Positions 43,438 through 53,227 of a stretch of DNA of 64,000 nt are shown here, piece by piece (position 1 is the first letter of the stretch; every line of letters starts with the position of its first letter). The stretch is from Pleomorphomonas sp. PLEO (GTDB lineage: Bacteria > Pseudomonadota > Alphaproteobacteria > Rhizobiales > Pleomorphomonadaceae). The stretch spans positions 248,001-312,000 of the forward strand of contig NZ_CP166625.1 of the NCBI RefSeq assembly GCF_041320595.1. Reading direction: 5' to 3'. The notes under the pieces are model-generated. The model was not told where the DNA came from. It did not search any database and saw only the letters and a list, made by a program, of their open reading frames with translations. Both the position numbers and the translations under genes were made by a program.

Positions 43438-44952
43438 ATGACGATGCAACGCCAGCCCGTGCTCTCGGTTCGCGGCCTTACCAAGGCTTTCGGCCCGGTC
43501 CGCGCCAACGACGCGGTCAGCTTCGACGTCGCAGCCGGCGAACTCGTCTGTCTGTTCGGTGAAAACGGGGCCGGAAAGTCGACGCTGTCGGCCTGTCTCG
43601 CCGGCCTCCATGCGCCCGACGGCGGCGAAATCGTGCTCAACGGCAAGCCGGTTCGCTTTTCAACGGCCGCCGATGCCATCGGCGCCGGCATCGCGCTGGT
43701 GCACCAGCATTTCGTGCTGGTCGACGATTTCACGGTTCTGGAAAACATCGTCCTTGGCCACGAGCGCGGCCTTTTCGTGAACTACCGAACAGCTGAGAAG
43801 AAGCTACAAGCTCTTTGCCGGCGCTATGATATTTCCGTTCAGCCGAATGCACGGGTCGGCGATCTCACGGTGGGCGAGTGCCAGTGGGTCGAGCTGCTGA
43901 AGGCGCTCTACCACGAAGCCGTCGTGCTCATTCTTGACGAGCCAACCGCGACGCTCGACCTCAGGGAATCGCGCAAGCTGTTCCGCATCATCGACGAGCT
44001 GAAGGCAGCTGGGGTCGCCGTCATCCTCATCTCGCATTCGCTCAACGAAGTGATGCAGTCCGACCGCGTCATTGTGCTTCGGCAGGGTCGGGTCGTCGGC
44101 GAGCGAGCCACGTCGGGCACCACGCCGCAGGAACTGACGCGGCTGATGATCGGCAGGGAAGTGGAGCGCAAACGCCGCGACAGCTCCCGTCCGGGGCGCC
44201 CCTGTCTTGATGTCGAACGCGTCACCATCCGCCGTTCTGGCGGCACGCCGATCCTCGACGAGGTCAGCTTTTCCGTCGCCGAGGGCGAAATCTTCGGTCT
44301 TGCCGGGGTTGCCGGCAATGGCCAGAAGCCGTTGATGGAGGCTATCGCCGGTGTCCTGCCACTTTCGTCCGGTCGCATTCTGATCGACGGCGAGCTTTTG
44401 GCCGATCTCGATGTTCACGGCATCCAGAAACTCGGCGTCGGCCATATTCCAGAGGATCGCCTGAGCGAGGGACTGGTGGGCGACTTCTCGATCGCTGAAA
44501 ACATCGCGCTCGGCAGCCATCGGGATGTTTTTGCCAGCGGACACTTCCTCAATCGTGGCGCCATCCGGGCCGCCGCCACGGCAGCGATTGCCGATTATCA
44601 GATCGCCGCGCCTTCCGCCGAAACGCGCGCCCGAGCGCTGTCTGGCGGCAATGCCCAACGCGTCGTGCTCGCCCGCGAACTGGCGGCAGCGAGCCGAGTG
44701 CTTCTGGCCAACCAGCCGACTCGTGGGCTCGACGTCGGCGTGATCGAATATATCCACGCTCGTCTCGTCGAAAAGCGGGCCGCCCGCTGCGCCGTGATCC
44801 TCGCCTCGTCCGAGCTCGAAGATCTTCTCAACCTCTGTGACCGTATCGGTGTGATGTTCCAGGGCCGTCTGATGGGCATCGTCGATGCCCATGCTACCAG
44901 CATCGAAGAGATCGGCCTGATGATGGCCGGCCAAAAGCGGGAGGCGGCATGA
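43438..44952 (+). CDS. Nucleoside-type ABC transporter ATP-binding protein (two domains)
   Basis: A 504-residue tandem ATPase of the YufO/NupA type. Domain 1 has Walker A GENGAGKST and Walker B VLILDEPTATLD. Its signature region, VGDLTVGECQWVELLKALY, is variant as usual for this family. Domain 2 has GVAGNGQKPLME and ALSGGNAQRVVLARELA. An ATG two codons later (43444) is also possible. Its stop overlaps the first permease by four bases. Confidence 0.9.
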   Translation: MTMQRQPVLSVRGLTKAFGPVRANDAVSFDVAAGELVCLFGENGAGKSTLSACLAGLHAPDGGEIVLNGKPVRFSTAADAIGAGIALVHQHFVLVDDFTVLENIVLGHERGLFVNYRTAEKKLQALCRRYDISVQPNARVGDLTVGECQWVELLKALYHEAVVLILDEPTATLDLRESRKLFRIIDELKAAGVAVILISHSLNEVMQSDRVIVLRQGRVVGERATSGTTPQELTRLMIGREVERKRRDSSRPGRPCLDVERVTIRRSGGTPILDEVSFSVAEGEIFGLAGVAGNGQKPLMEAIAGVLPLSSGRILIDGELLADLDVHGIQKLGVGHIPEDRLSEGLVGDFSIAENIALGSHRDVFASGHFLNRGAIRAAATAAIADYQIAAPSAETRARALSGGNAQRVVLARELAAASRVLLANQPTRGLDVGVIEYIHARLVEKRAARCAVILASSELEDLLNLCDRIGVMFQGRLMGIVDAHATSIEEIGLMMAGQKREAA

Positions 44953-46016
44953 TCGCCTTCGAACGCCGCGAGAGCGCCGGCTGGGTCGCGCAGAGCGTAG
45001 CCTATGTCCTGGCCATCGTGGCCGGCCTTATCGCGTCGGTATTGCTGATCATGATCGCCGGTGCCGACGTTGCCGAAGGCCTGGGCGCGCTCTGGCAGGG
45101 GGCGTTCGGCGATGCCGAGGCAGTCGGCCAAAGCCTGGTGGCGGCCATTCCGTTGGTGTTCACCGGCCTGGCCACCGTCGTCGCCTTCCGGGCCGGCATC
45201 TGGAATATCGGCCAGGAGGGGCAGGTCTTTGCCGGCGCCATGGCCGGCTACTGGATGTCAATGCAACTTCAAGGTGCACCGGCGATTGTCGCCGTGCCGG
45301 CCGTCGTGATCGCGGCCATCGTCGGCGGCGCGGCCGTCGCCGCCGCTTGCGCCGTGCTCAAGACGCGTTTCGAGGTCAACGAAATCATCTCGACGATGAT
45401 GCTGAACTACATCGTCGTCTATCTCCTGTCCTATCTCCTGGCGGGCGGGCCATGGATCGAAGCCGGTTCGACCGCCTACCACCAGACGCCACTGATCGCC
45501 GACAACTTTCACCTGCCGGAACTCTATGGCCTGCACCTCGGCGCTCCGCTGGCGCTGCTGGCAACGGCAGCGGTGGCGTTCGTTATCGCGCGCACGCCAC
45601 TCGGCTTCGAATTGCGCGGGCTCGGCTTCAATCCGATCGCCATGCGTTACAAGGGCGTTCGGGTCGCAACGACCATCATCATGGCCATGGCAATCTCAGG
45701 CGCTCTGTCGGCCATGGCCGGTGTTTCGGAGGTGTTCGGGATCAACTTTCGCCTGCGAGCCGAAGTACTGAACGGCCTCGGCTATACCGGCATCATCGTC
45801 GGCATGATCGGTGCGCTCAACCCTTGGGGAACACTCGTTGCTGCCCTCGCCTTTGGCGCCATGGCCAACGGGGCGCTTTACATGAGCGTGCTGACCGACG
45901 TCCCGTCGGCACTTGTGCCGGCCATGCAGGGCATTCTGTTGCTGTTCGTGCTGGGAGCAACCGTACTCACGAGATACCGGCTTCGCTTCGGTCGCAAGGA
46001 AGGTCGCCATGGCTGA
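44949..46016 (+). CDS. Nucleoside-type ABC transporter permease 1
   Basis: A 355-residue inner-membrane permease of the YufP/NupP type with the family segments VVAFRAGIWNIGQEGQVFAGAM and NEIISTMMLNYIVVYLLSYL, and RGLGFNPIAMRYKGV near the C-terminal half. It overlaps the ATPase gene by 4 bp and the second permease by 8 bp. Confidence 0.9.
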   Translation: MIAFERRESAGWVAQSVAYVLAIVAGLIASVLLIMIAGADVAEGLGALWQGAFGDAEAVGQSLVAAIPLVFTGLATVVAFRAGIWNIGQEGQVFAGAMAGYWMSMQLQGAPAIVAVPAVVIAAIVGGAAVAAACAVLKTRFEVNEIISTMMLNYIVVYLLSYLLAGGPWIEAGSTAYHQTPLIADNFHLPELYGLHLGAPLALLATAAVAFVIARTPLGFELRGLGFNPIAMRYKGVRVATTIIMAMAISGALSAMAGVSEVFGINFRLRAEVLNGLGYTGIIVGMIGALNPWGTLVAALAFGAMANGALYMSVLTDVPSALVPAMQGILLLFVLGATVLTRYRLRFGRKEGRHG

Positions 46017-46941
46017 GCTTCTCACCCCGGCCATCCTCTTGTCGATCCTGAGCGCGTCTGTCGGCGCGGCCACCATCATCCTGCTGGCGGCGCTCGGCGA
46101 ACTCCTCACCGAACGGGCCGGCATCTGGAACATGGGCGTCGAAGGCACCATGCTCTGCGGTTGCCTGGCCGCTTATGTCGCCATGTGCGAGACGGGCTCA
46201 CCGGTTGCGGCAGCGGGGGCCGCGATGCTGGCCGGCGTAGCGGCAGGACTGGTCATAGGGCTCCTCACCGTGAGCCTGAAAGTCGACCATTTCGTCACAG
46301 GCCTCGGCTTCAACTTGCTGGCAAGCGGGCTGACGCTGTTCCTGTTCCGCAGCTACACCGCCGGTGGCAAGCCGGCCGGCTACGGCACGATCGACCGCTG
46401 GCCCATACCCTTCCTCTCCGAAATCCCCGGCATCGGCCCAATCCTGTTCAACCAGCATCTTCTGACCTATGCCGCCTTCCTCCTGGTGCCGCTGGTGTCG
46501 ATCTTCCTGTCCCGGACTCGGCCGGGACTTGAGTGTCGCGCCGCCGGCGAGAACCCGGAGTTTCTGGAAGCCAAAGGCATCTCGGTGGCAAAGCGACAAT
46601 ATGGCGCGTTGCTGGTCGGATCGGCGCTGACGGCGCTTGGCGGCGGCTTCATGATGCTGGCCTTCGCCACCGAATTCCGACCCGACATCTCGGGCGGGCG
46701 CGGCTGGCTCGCCATCGTCGCGGTGATCGCCGGCAATTGGCGACCGCTCCGAACAATGATCGCTGTCATCGTCTTCGCCGTGCTCGACAGCCTCGCCATC
46801 CACGCGCAGGGGGTGGGCGTCGCCATCCCCTATCAGTTCTTCCTGATGCTTCCCTACGCTGCCTCGATCCTGCTACTCGCAGTGTTGCGCACGCGCTCCG
46901 GCCAGCCGGCACGGCTCGGCATTCCCTTCCTGAGACGCTAA
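46009..46941 (+). CDS. Nucleoside-type ABC transporter permease 2
   Basis: A 310-residue inner-membrane permease of the YufQ/NupQ type. It carries the characteristic ALGELLTERAGIWNMGVEGTM and CRAAGENPEFLEAKGISV. The ATG at 46009 overlaps the preceding gene; a longer frame would extend further into permease 1. Last gene of the ade operon. The 67-bp gap to the convergent amide operon shows no strong terminator. Confidence 0.9.
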   Translation: MAELLTPAILLSILSASVGAATIILLAALGELLTERAGIWNMGVEGTMLCGCLAAYVAMCETGSPVAAAGAAMLAGVAAGLVIGLLTVSLKVDHFVTGLGFNLLASGLTLFLFRSYTAGGKPAGYGTIDRWPIPFLSEIPGIGPILFNQHLLTYAAFLLVPLVSIFLSRTRPGLECRAAGENPEFLEAKGISVAKRQYGALLVGSALTALGGGFMMLAFATEFRPDISGGRGWLAIVAVIAGNWRPLRTMIAVIVFAVLDSLAIHAQGVGVAIPYQFFLMLPYAASILLLAVLRTRSGQPARLGIPFLRR

Positions 46942-47008
46942 ACAACCGGGGTCGCAAGGCCGAAGTCCCTTTGTGAGGAGCTTGGGCTAACCTTGCCGGC
47001 GATCTCTA

Positions 47009-48715
47009 TCAACACGCCATGGCAAGGCGTCGCTGAGACGGATCGGGGATCGGCACGGCGGCGATCAGGCGCCGGGTATAGTCCTGCTCGGGATTTTCGA
47101 AGACGGCACGCCGCGATCCGTGCTCGACGATCCTGCCCGCGTTCATCACCGCCACGTCATGCGACATACGCTCGATGACCGCCATGTCGTGCGAGATGAA
47201 CAGATAGGCGAGCCCTTCGGTCTCCTGCAACTCCAGCATCAGATCGAGCACTTTGGCCCGGACAGATACGTCGAGCGCGGCGACGCTTTCGTCGGCGACG
47301 ATCAGTTTAGGCTTCAGCGACAGGGCGCGGGCGATGCAGATGCGCTGTCGCTGGCCGCCGGAGAACTCATGCGGGTAGCGGCTCGCCACATCCGGCGTCA
47401 TGCCGACGCGGCGTAGCAGCTCCGCCACGCGGTCGGTGCGATCCGACCGGTCGCCGATGCCGTGGATCGCCATCGGTTCGGCAATGGCGGCGCCCACCGT
47501 CATGCGGCTGTCGAGGGAGGCATAGGGATCCTGGAAGATCATCTGGGCAAGGCGCCTCACCGGCCGCATGGCCTTGACGGAAAAATCCATCAGTTCCTCG
47601 CCACCGATGGCGACATAGCCCTCATAGGGAATAAGGCCGAGCACTGCCTTGCCGGTGGTCGATTTGCCCGAACCGCTCTCCCCGACGAGGCCGAGGGTAC
47701 GGCCGGCTCTCAGCTCGAACGACACGCCGTTAACCGCCGTCTGCCCGACCTTGCGGCCGAACAGACCAGCGCGGGCACCATAAGTGACTTTGAGATTCTG
47801 AACCGCGAGGACCGGCTCCAGCGATTTTTCGGCTGGTGGCGCGGCTTTCGCCGCTGCCGTGACGGCGGGCGGCCCGTCAGTACCGGCGCGGGCGCCGATG
47901 CGCGGCACGGCGGCGATCAGCTCTCGCGTGTACGTCTGCGTTGGCCGCTCGAACACATCGACCGTCGGCCCTATCTCGACGAGACGGCCGTCCTTCATGA
48001 TCGCCACGCGGTCGGCCATCTCGGCGACGACACCCATGTCATGGGTGATCAGGATGATCGACGTGCCGAATTCACCCTTCAACTCACGCATCAGCTTCAG
48101 GATCTGGGCCTGCACAGTGACATCGAGGGCGGTGGTCGGCTCGTCGGCGATCAGCACTTTCGGCTGGCAAGAGAGAGCCATGGCGATCATGACGCGCTGA
48201 CGCATGCCGCCGGACAATTCATGCGGATATTGGCTGAGACGGCGGGCGGGCTCGGTGATCTGCACCGCCTGCAGCATGCGGAGCGCTTGCGCCCGCGCCG
48301 AGGCTTCATCGCCGCCCTGATGGATCAGAATGGGCTCCAACAGTTGCTTGCCGATAGTCATCACCGGGTTGAGCGACGTCATCGGCTCCTGGAAGATCAT
48401 GGCAATGTCGCGGCCGCGCACTTCCCGCATCGCTCGCTCGCCGAGACCGGTGAGGTCGCGATCGCCAAGCCGGATCGAACCGGAGACGATGCGCAGCGAG
48501 GCGCGCGGCAGAAGGCGCATGATCGACAGTGACGTCACCGATTTGCCTGATCCGCTTTCTCCGGCAAGGCAGAGCGTCTCCCCGAGACCGAGGTCGAAGC
48601 TGATGGCGTCGAGCACTCGCTTCGCACCGCGTTCGGTCAATGCATCGACGGTGAGCCCGTCGACGCTGAGAACCGGTGCATCCGCCTCCCTGAAATCTCC
48701 GCTCGCATCGGTCAC
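47009..48715 (-). CDS. Peptide/amide ABC transporter ATPase (DppD-DppF fusion)
   Basis: A 568-residue fusion of two Dpp/Opp-type ATPases. The first domain has [12 protein letters not shown], signature [16 protein letters not shown] and Walker [13 protein letters not shown]. The second has [27 protein letters not shown] and [12 protein letters not shown], where the usual DEP is DES. Fusions of this type (GsiA-like) are common. The ATG overlaps the amidase stop by four bases. Last gene of the amide operon that reads amiC-amiR-permeases-binding protein-amidase-ATPase. Confidence 0.92.
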   Translation of the reverse strand: MTDASGDFREADAPVLSVDGLTVDALTERGAKRVLDAISFDLGLGETLCLAGESGSGKSVTSLSIMRLLPRASLRIVSGSIRLGDRDLTGLGERAMREVRGRDIAMIFQEPMTSLNPVMTIGKQLLEPILIHQGGDEASARAQALRMLQAVQITEPARRLSQYPHELSGGMRQRVMIAMALSCQPKVLIADEPTTALDVTVQAQILKLMRELKGEFGTSIILITHDMGVVAEMADRVAIMKDGRLVEIGPTVDVFERPTQTYTRELIAAVPRIGARAGTDGPPAVTAAAKAAPPAEKSLEPVLAVQNLKVTYGARAGLFGRKVGQTAVNGVSFELRAGRTLGLVGESGSGKSTTGKAVLGLIPYEGYVAIGGEELMDFSVKAMRPVRRLAQMIFQDPYASLDSRMTVGAAIAEPMAIHGIGDRSDRTDRVAELLRRVGMTPDVASRYPHEFSGGQRQRICIARALSLKPKLIVADESVAALDVSVRAKVLDLMLELQETEGLAYLFISHDMAVIERMSHDVAVMNAGRIVEHGSRRAVFENPEQDYTRRLIAAVPIPDPSQRRLAMAC

Positions 48716-49656
48716 GACAGCACGATCCTCGGGAAATAGAAGCTCACCACGACGTTGGGCATGTCGACGATCTCGGAGATTCGGAGATCGCCTGCGACCG
48801 AGCAGAGCATATAGGCATCGGCCGGTGTGTAGCCGTGTTCGGCAGCGAGGAGGTCGATCATCCGGCTGAGCGACTCGCGCGCCGCTGTCATGAGATCGGG
48901 GCCGACACCGGTGGTCACCTCATAGCCGGCGGCGTCGAGATGGCGCGTGACCGGACCGGGGGTGGTGAAGCGCGGGCTTTCGAGCTTGCGCCCCTTCAGC
49001 ACGTCCAGCGTCAGCGTTACGTTCATGGCGCTTTCGATGGCGGTGCCGCAGACTTCGCCGTCGCCCTGGGCGGCGTGAGTATCACCGACCGAGAACAAGG
49101 CACCTTCCACCTCGACCGGCAGGTAGAGCGTCACACCGGCCGAGAGGTCGCGGATGTCGAGGTTGCCACCGACCCGACGCGGCGGGACGACCGAGTGGAC
49201 GCCCGGCTCGGCCGGCGCGACGCCGATGGTGCCGGCAAATGGCTTCAGCGGCACGCTACCGCCCGGACCGAACAGCGAAGGCGCAAGCGTGCCGGGATCG
49301 TATGTCCAGATATGCAGCGCCGGATCGGTGAACTGATCGGCGAGCAGGCCGAAGCCGGGAATCACCGCCGTCCAGCCGATACCCGACGGAATGAATTCGC
49401 GGATCTCGACTTTCAGCACATCGCCGGGTTCGGCGCCTTCCACATAGACCGGACCGGTCACCGGGTTGACCTTGGCGAAATCGAGGTTGACCACATCGGC
49501 CGCCGTCGAACCGATACCAAGCTGGCCGCCGGAGCTATCGAGGCATTCGAAGTGGATGGTCGAGCCGGATTTTGCCAAGACGGCCGGCGTGAAGTCCCGG
49601 CTCCAGCCATAATGGTGGTCGCGGCGATGGATGGTGTAGTCGCAGGCAAGGCACAT
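48712..49656 (-). CDS. Acetamidase/formamidase (FmdA/AmdA family)
   Basis: A 314-residue amidase of the FmdA_AmdA family that hydrolyses short-chain amides to acid and ammonia. Family blocks: GPVYVEGAEPGDVLKVEI, PFAGTIGVAPAEPGVHSVVPP and FSVGDTHAAQGDGEVCGTAIE; the C-terminal YMLCSVAGDLRISEIVD is typical. Placed between the binding protein and the ATPase of a peptide-type transporter and under an amide sensor, it is the operon's catabolic enzyme. Whether the substrate is formamide, acetamide or a larger amide is open. Confidence 0.9.
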   Translation of the reverse strand: MCLACDYTIHRRDHHYGWSRDFTPAVLAKSGSTIHFECLDSSGGQLGIGSTAADVVNLDFAKVNPVTGPVYVEGAEPGDVLKVEIREFIPSGIGWTAVIPGFGLLADQFTDPALHIWTYDPGTLAPSLFGPGGSVPLKPFAGTIGVAPAEPGVHSVVPPRRVGGNLDIRDLSAGVTLYLPVEVEGALFSVGDTHAAQGDGEVCGTAIESAMNVTLTLDVLKGRKLESPRFTTPGPVTRHLDAAGYEVTTGVGPDLMTAARESLSRMIDLLAAEHGYTPADAYMLCSVAGDLRISEIVDMPNVVVSFYFPRIVLS

Positions 49657-49682
49657 GGCGGTTCATCTCCCTGGGGCCGATC

Positions 49683-49710
49683 GGCGGGGGAGAATCTCTC
49701 CTCCCCCGCC
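49683..49710 (-). promoter_or_regulatory. Intercistronic hairpin after the amide-operon binding protein gene
   Basis: GGCGGGGGAG pairs perfectly with CTCCCCCGCC around an 8-base loop. It lies between the binding-protein stop and the amidase start. Confidence 0.6.
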
Positions 49711-49738
49711 TTGGCGCGGACTTACGGTCAAGTCCTTG

Positions 49739-51355
49739 TTATTGCTTCACATAGATGGCGTCGTAGTTGATGACGCGCGTCGGGTCGATGTAGAAGTTGC
49801 CCGGCCCGCCCATGCGCTTCGACTTGGCGACCACGCGGCGCTCGTTGAACACCGGGATCCACGGCGCGTCGGCCATCAGGTCGGTGAACACCGAGCCCCA
49901 GAGCTTGGCGCGCTCGTCCTTCTTGGCGGGATCGGACATTGAATCCGCCGCGATGGCGCGAGCATCGAGGTCCTTGTTGCAGTACCAGGACCAGTTCCAG
50001 CCGCCCTGCACCGCCCCGGCGCAGCCGAGAATGGGGCCGTAGAAGTTGGAGGGATCGGGGAAATCGGCGATCCAGGCCATGCCACCAGACCAGATCATTG
50101 GCGCCTCGCCCTCGGTACCACCGGCAGCGATGACGTTGGCGTTGGCCAGCGCCTTGATCTCCGCCTTGACGCCGATGGCGGCAAAGTCCTGCTGCAGCGC
50201 CTGGGCGATACGCGGGTTGGGATCGGTCGACGAGGCGTAGAGCGCCGTCTCGAAGCCGTTGGGGAAGCCGGCTTCGGCAAGCAGCGCCTTGGCCTTCTCA
50301 ATATCGTAGGCATAGCCCTTGAAGTTTTTGTCATAGCCCGGCATCAGCGGCGGCAGCGGCTGGTTGGCCGGCGTGGCGCGGCCGTTGACGATGCGGGTGA
50401 TGCGCTCCTTGTTGACGCCCATGTTGAGGGCCTGGCGCACCTTGACGTTGTCGAGCGGCTTGACGCGGGTGTTGAGCGCGACATAGCCGGTCTGCAGTTG
50501 CTCGCCATCGACGATGATGTCGGCGGCGTCCGGACCATTCTTGATCTCAAGGAACTTGGCCGGCGGAATGCCATCACCGGCGATATCCACTTCGCCTTGC
50601 TGCAAGCGCAGCAGCGCCACCAGCGGCTCCTGGCCGACCTCAACAGTGAAGCCGTCGATCTTCGGCGTATCCTTGACGTAGAAATTCGGGTTCTTCTCGA
50701 ACACCAGCTTCTGGCCGATCACCCAGTCTTTCAGGACGAAGGCACCGGAGCCGACCGGCTTCTTGCCGAAATCCTGGCCTTCCGCTTCAACGACCTCCTT
50801 CGGCACGATCGAGGAGAAGTTGATGGCAAGCACGTGCAGGAAGGTAGCGTCGGGGCGGCTGAGCTTGAAGACCACCGTGTGCTCGTCCGGCGTCTCAATG
50901 CCGGAGAGTTCTTCTGCTTTGCCACCGGAGACATCGTCGAAGCCGGCGATGGCGCCAAAGAAGCCTGCGCCTGGCCCTTGCGTCTTCGGATTGACGGCGC
51001 GCGAGATCGAGTACTTGACGTCGGAGGCCACCACCTCCCGGCCGTTGGAGAACTTCACGCCTTGCCGCAGCTTGAACGTATAGGTGAGACCATCGGGCGA
51101 AACGGTGAAGCTCTCGGCCAGCGACGGCACCAGATCGGCGGTGCCGGGGGTGTACTCCATCAGGCGGGAAAACAGGCTCTTGATCATCGACCAATTCTGC
51201 CAGTCGTAGCCGATGGCCGGGTCGAGGGTGGCGATATCGTCTTTGTAGGTGACGGTGATGGTGGCGCCCTTGACGGGCGTCTCCTCGGCCAGCGCGGCGA
51301 GCGGCATCAGCGTAATCAGGCTGGCCAGCGCGGTTCTTTGCAGCCAATGGGTCAT
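49739..51355 (-). CDS. Peptide/amide ABC transporter substrate-binding protein (DppA family)
   Basis: A 538-residue periplasmic binding protein of the SBP_bac_5 family. The signal peptide is TALASLITLMPLAALAEE. Family blocks: LVPSLAESFTVSPDGLTYTF, KFSNGREVVASDVKYSISR and VGSGAFVLKDWVIGQKL; the C-terminal ADAPWIPVFNERRVVA is complete. The ATG at 51355 follows AGGGGA; a longer open frame upstream has no coding signal. The ligand is unknown; the amidase next door suggests an amide or N-acyl compound. Confidence 0.92.
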   Translation of the reverse strand: MTHWLQRTALASLITLMPLAALAEETPVKGATITVTYKDDIATLDPAIGYDWQNWSMIKSLFSRLMEYTPGTADLVPSLAESFTVSPDGLTYTFKLRQGVKFSNGREVVASDVKYSISRAVNPKTQGPGAGFFGAIAGFDDVSGGKAEELSGIETPDEHTVVFKLSRPDATFLHVLAINFSSIVPKEVVEAEGQDFGKKPVGSGAFVLKDWVIGQKLVFEKNPNFYVKDTPKIDGFTVEVGQEPLVALLRLQQGEVDIAGDGIPPAKFLEIKNGPDAADIIVDGEQLQTGYVALNTRVKPLDNVKVRQALNMGVNKERITRIVNGRATPANQPLPPLMPGYDKNFKGYAYDIEKAKALLAEAGFPNGFETALYASSTDPNPRIAQALQQDFAAIGVKAEIKALANANVIAAGGTEGEAPMIWSGGMAWIADFPDPSNFYGPILGCAGAVQGGWNWSWYCNKDLDARAIAADSMSDPAKKDERAKLWGSVFTDLMADAPWIPVFNERRVVAKSKRMGGPGNFYIDPTRVINYDAIYVKQ

Positions 51356-51428
51356 GCGGTTCCCCTTTTTGTTGGAGCGGTTCTTGTTATCGTTGGCCGG
51401 GCCGTGGCCTGGCGTCATCGGGGCTATC

Positions 51429-51470
51429 AACGGGCCCGAATACTTTTTCCCAGGCCCTAACGGGCCCGAA
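51429..51470. repeat. Duplicated 12-bp word at the dppB-type stop
   Basis: AACGGGCCCGAA occurs at 51429-51440 and 51459-51470. The second copy encodes the last residues of the permease; the first lies in the 101-bp gap before the binding protein gene. The GGGCCC palindromes could pair and form an intercistronic hairpin. Confidence 0.5.
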
Positions 51471-52377
51471 TTCTGGGATCGATCAGCGGTGCCACGAGAT
51501 CGGCGACCAAATTGCCGATCACGATGGCGAGCGAGGAGATCAGCGTGACGCCCATGATGATGGGGATGTCGACCTGCTGGATGGCCTGCCAGGCGAGTTG
51601 ACCGATGCCCGGCCAACCGTAGACGGCCTCCACCACCACCACGCCACCCATGAACTGACCGATGTCGATGCCAATCATGGCGACGATCGGCAGGAGAGCG
51701 TTGGGCACGGCGTGGCGCAGCACGACAGAGCGCTCCGAGACACCCTTGGCGCGGGCCGTGCGGACGTAGTCCTGATTGAGTACGTCGATCATGGCCGAGC
51801 GCACCATACGTGCGTACCAGCCAGCCCCCAAGACACCGAGCGTCAGCGCCGGCAGCACGACATGGCGAATCGTTCCGAAACCGGACATCGGGAACCATTG
51901 CAGCGTCGCCGCGAAAACGTAGAGCAGCAGCAGCGCCACGACGAACTGCGGTGCCGACACCCCGATAAAGGAGACCGTCATTACCAGCCGGTCGACGAAA
52001 CCACCCCGACTGAGCGCGGCGATGGTACCGAGCGTCAAGCCGATCGCCACCTCGATCACGATGCCGGCCACCATTAGGATCAGCGTCGCCGGCAGGCGGG
52101 CGAGGATCAGCGCCATCACCTCGGTTTTCTGGGTGTAGGAACGGCCGAAGTCGCCCTGGACGAGGTTGCCGAGATAACGGACGAATTGCAGAAGCAGCGG
52201 CTGGTCGAGGCCGAGCTGATGACGGATGTTGGCGACGGTCTGGGCGGTGGCGGAGCGGCCGGCGAGCTGTACCGCCGGGTCGGCCGGCAGCGCGTAGAGC
52301 AGCACGAAGGTGATGGCCGCGACGCCAAACAGGATCATCAACGCGCCGCCGAGCCGGCGCAGGATCAGCTCGATCAT
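51457..52377 (-). CDS. Peptide/amide ABC transporter permease (DppB-type)
   Basis: A 306-residue inner-membrane permease with six helices. The start MIELILRRLGGALMILFGV and the block GLDQPLLLQFVRYLGNLVQGDFG are typical of DppB. The EAA loop is [20 protein letters not shown]. The ATG at 52377 begins one base after the DppC-type stop, which fixes the start. Confidence 0.92.
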   Translation of the reverse strand: MIELILRRLGGALMILFGVAAITFVLLYALPADPAVQLAGRSATAQTVANIRHQLGLDQPLLLQFVRYLGNLVQGDFGRSYTQKTEVMALILARLPATLILMVAGIVIEVAIGLTLGTIAALSRGGFVDRLVMTVSFIGVSAPQFVVALLLLYVFAATLQWFPMSGFGTIRHVVLPALTLGVLGAGWYARMVRSAMIDVLNQDYVRTARAKGVSERSVVLRHAVPNALLPIVAMIGIDIGQFMGGVVVVEAVYGWPGIGQLAWQAIQQVDIPIIMGVTLISSLAIVIGNLVADLVAPLIDPRIRAR

Positions 52378-52378
52378 C

Positions 52379-53227
52379 TCACATCCTTCCGCGCTGGGTG
52401 GGGTCGAGGATGTCACGCAACGCGTCGCCGACCAGGTTGAAGGAGAGAGCCGTCAGCAGGATGGCGATGCCGGGAAACACCACCAGCCAGGGTGCCGAAG
52501 TGAAGAAGCTCTGGCTTTCGAAGATGATGTTGCCCCAGGAGGGCTCCGGTGGCTGCACGCCGACGCCGAGGAAGGAGAGTGTCGCCTCGAGCAACACCGT
52601 GGTGGCGATGCCGAGCGTGCCCCAGACGATGGCCGTCGGCATCAAGTGCGGCAGGATATGGCGGAAGATGATGCGACCGTGCCCCGCCCCCAGCGAGCGT
52701 TCGGCCAGGATGAAGTCACGCTCCACGAGGCCACGGGTCTCCGTGTAGACGATGCGCGCCACCTGCACCCAGTTGACCATTGCAATCACCATGGCGACGA
52801 TCCAAAGGCTGGGGTGGAACAGCGCCGCCAGCACGATGGCGAGCAACAACGCCGGGAAAGCCATCATCAGATCGGTGAAGCGCATCAGCGCATTGCCCAT
52901 GGGGCCGCGTAGGTAGCCGGCCAGCATGCCGACGCCAAGGCCAATGACGACGGCGGTGCCGTTGGCGACAACGCCGATGATCAGCGACGTGCGGGCGCCG
53001 AACAGGAGTCGGGTCAGAAGATCGCGGCCCAGCGTGTCGGTGCCCAGCAGGAAGGCGGCATTGGGGCCGATCGGCGCGCCTTCGAGCGTGAGGCCGTCGA
53101 ACAACTGGTCATCAGGCGCATAAGGCGCGATCAGAGGCGCCACCAAAGCGCCGATCACGACCAGCAGCACCACAACAACGCCGAAGACGGCTGTGGGACG
53201 GCGCAGGAATTCGCGGGCGATGCGCAT
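52379..53227 (-). CDS. Peptide/amide ABC transporter permease (DppC-type)
   Basis: A 282-residue permease with the DppC marks GTDTLGRDLLTRLLFGARTS and the EAA loop ERDFILAERSLGAGHGRII, ending NLVGDALRDILDPTQRG. Its ATG overlaps the stop of the ANTAR gene by one base (TGATG), so the two should be translationally coupled. Confidence 0.93.
   Translation of the reverse strand: MRIAREFLRRPTAVFGVVVVLLVVIGALVAPLIAPYAPDDQLFDGLTLEGAPIGPNAAFLLGTDTLGRDLLTRLLFGARTSLIIGVVANGTAVVIGLGVGMLAGYLRGPMGNALMRFTDLMMAFPALLLAIVLAALFHPSLWIVAMVIAMVNWVQVARIVYTETRGLVERDFILAERSLGAGHGRIIFRHILPHLMPTAIVWGTLGIATTVLLEATLSFLGVGVQPPEPSWGNIIFESQSFFTSAPWLVVFPGIAILLTALSFNLVGDALRDILDPTQRGRM

Noticed and set aside
51356-51898. N-terminal extension of the amide binding protein to 51898
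   Set aside because: It would put about 180 residues before an evident signal peptide and overlap the permease gene in another frame; the ATG at 51355 with AGGGGA is clear.
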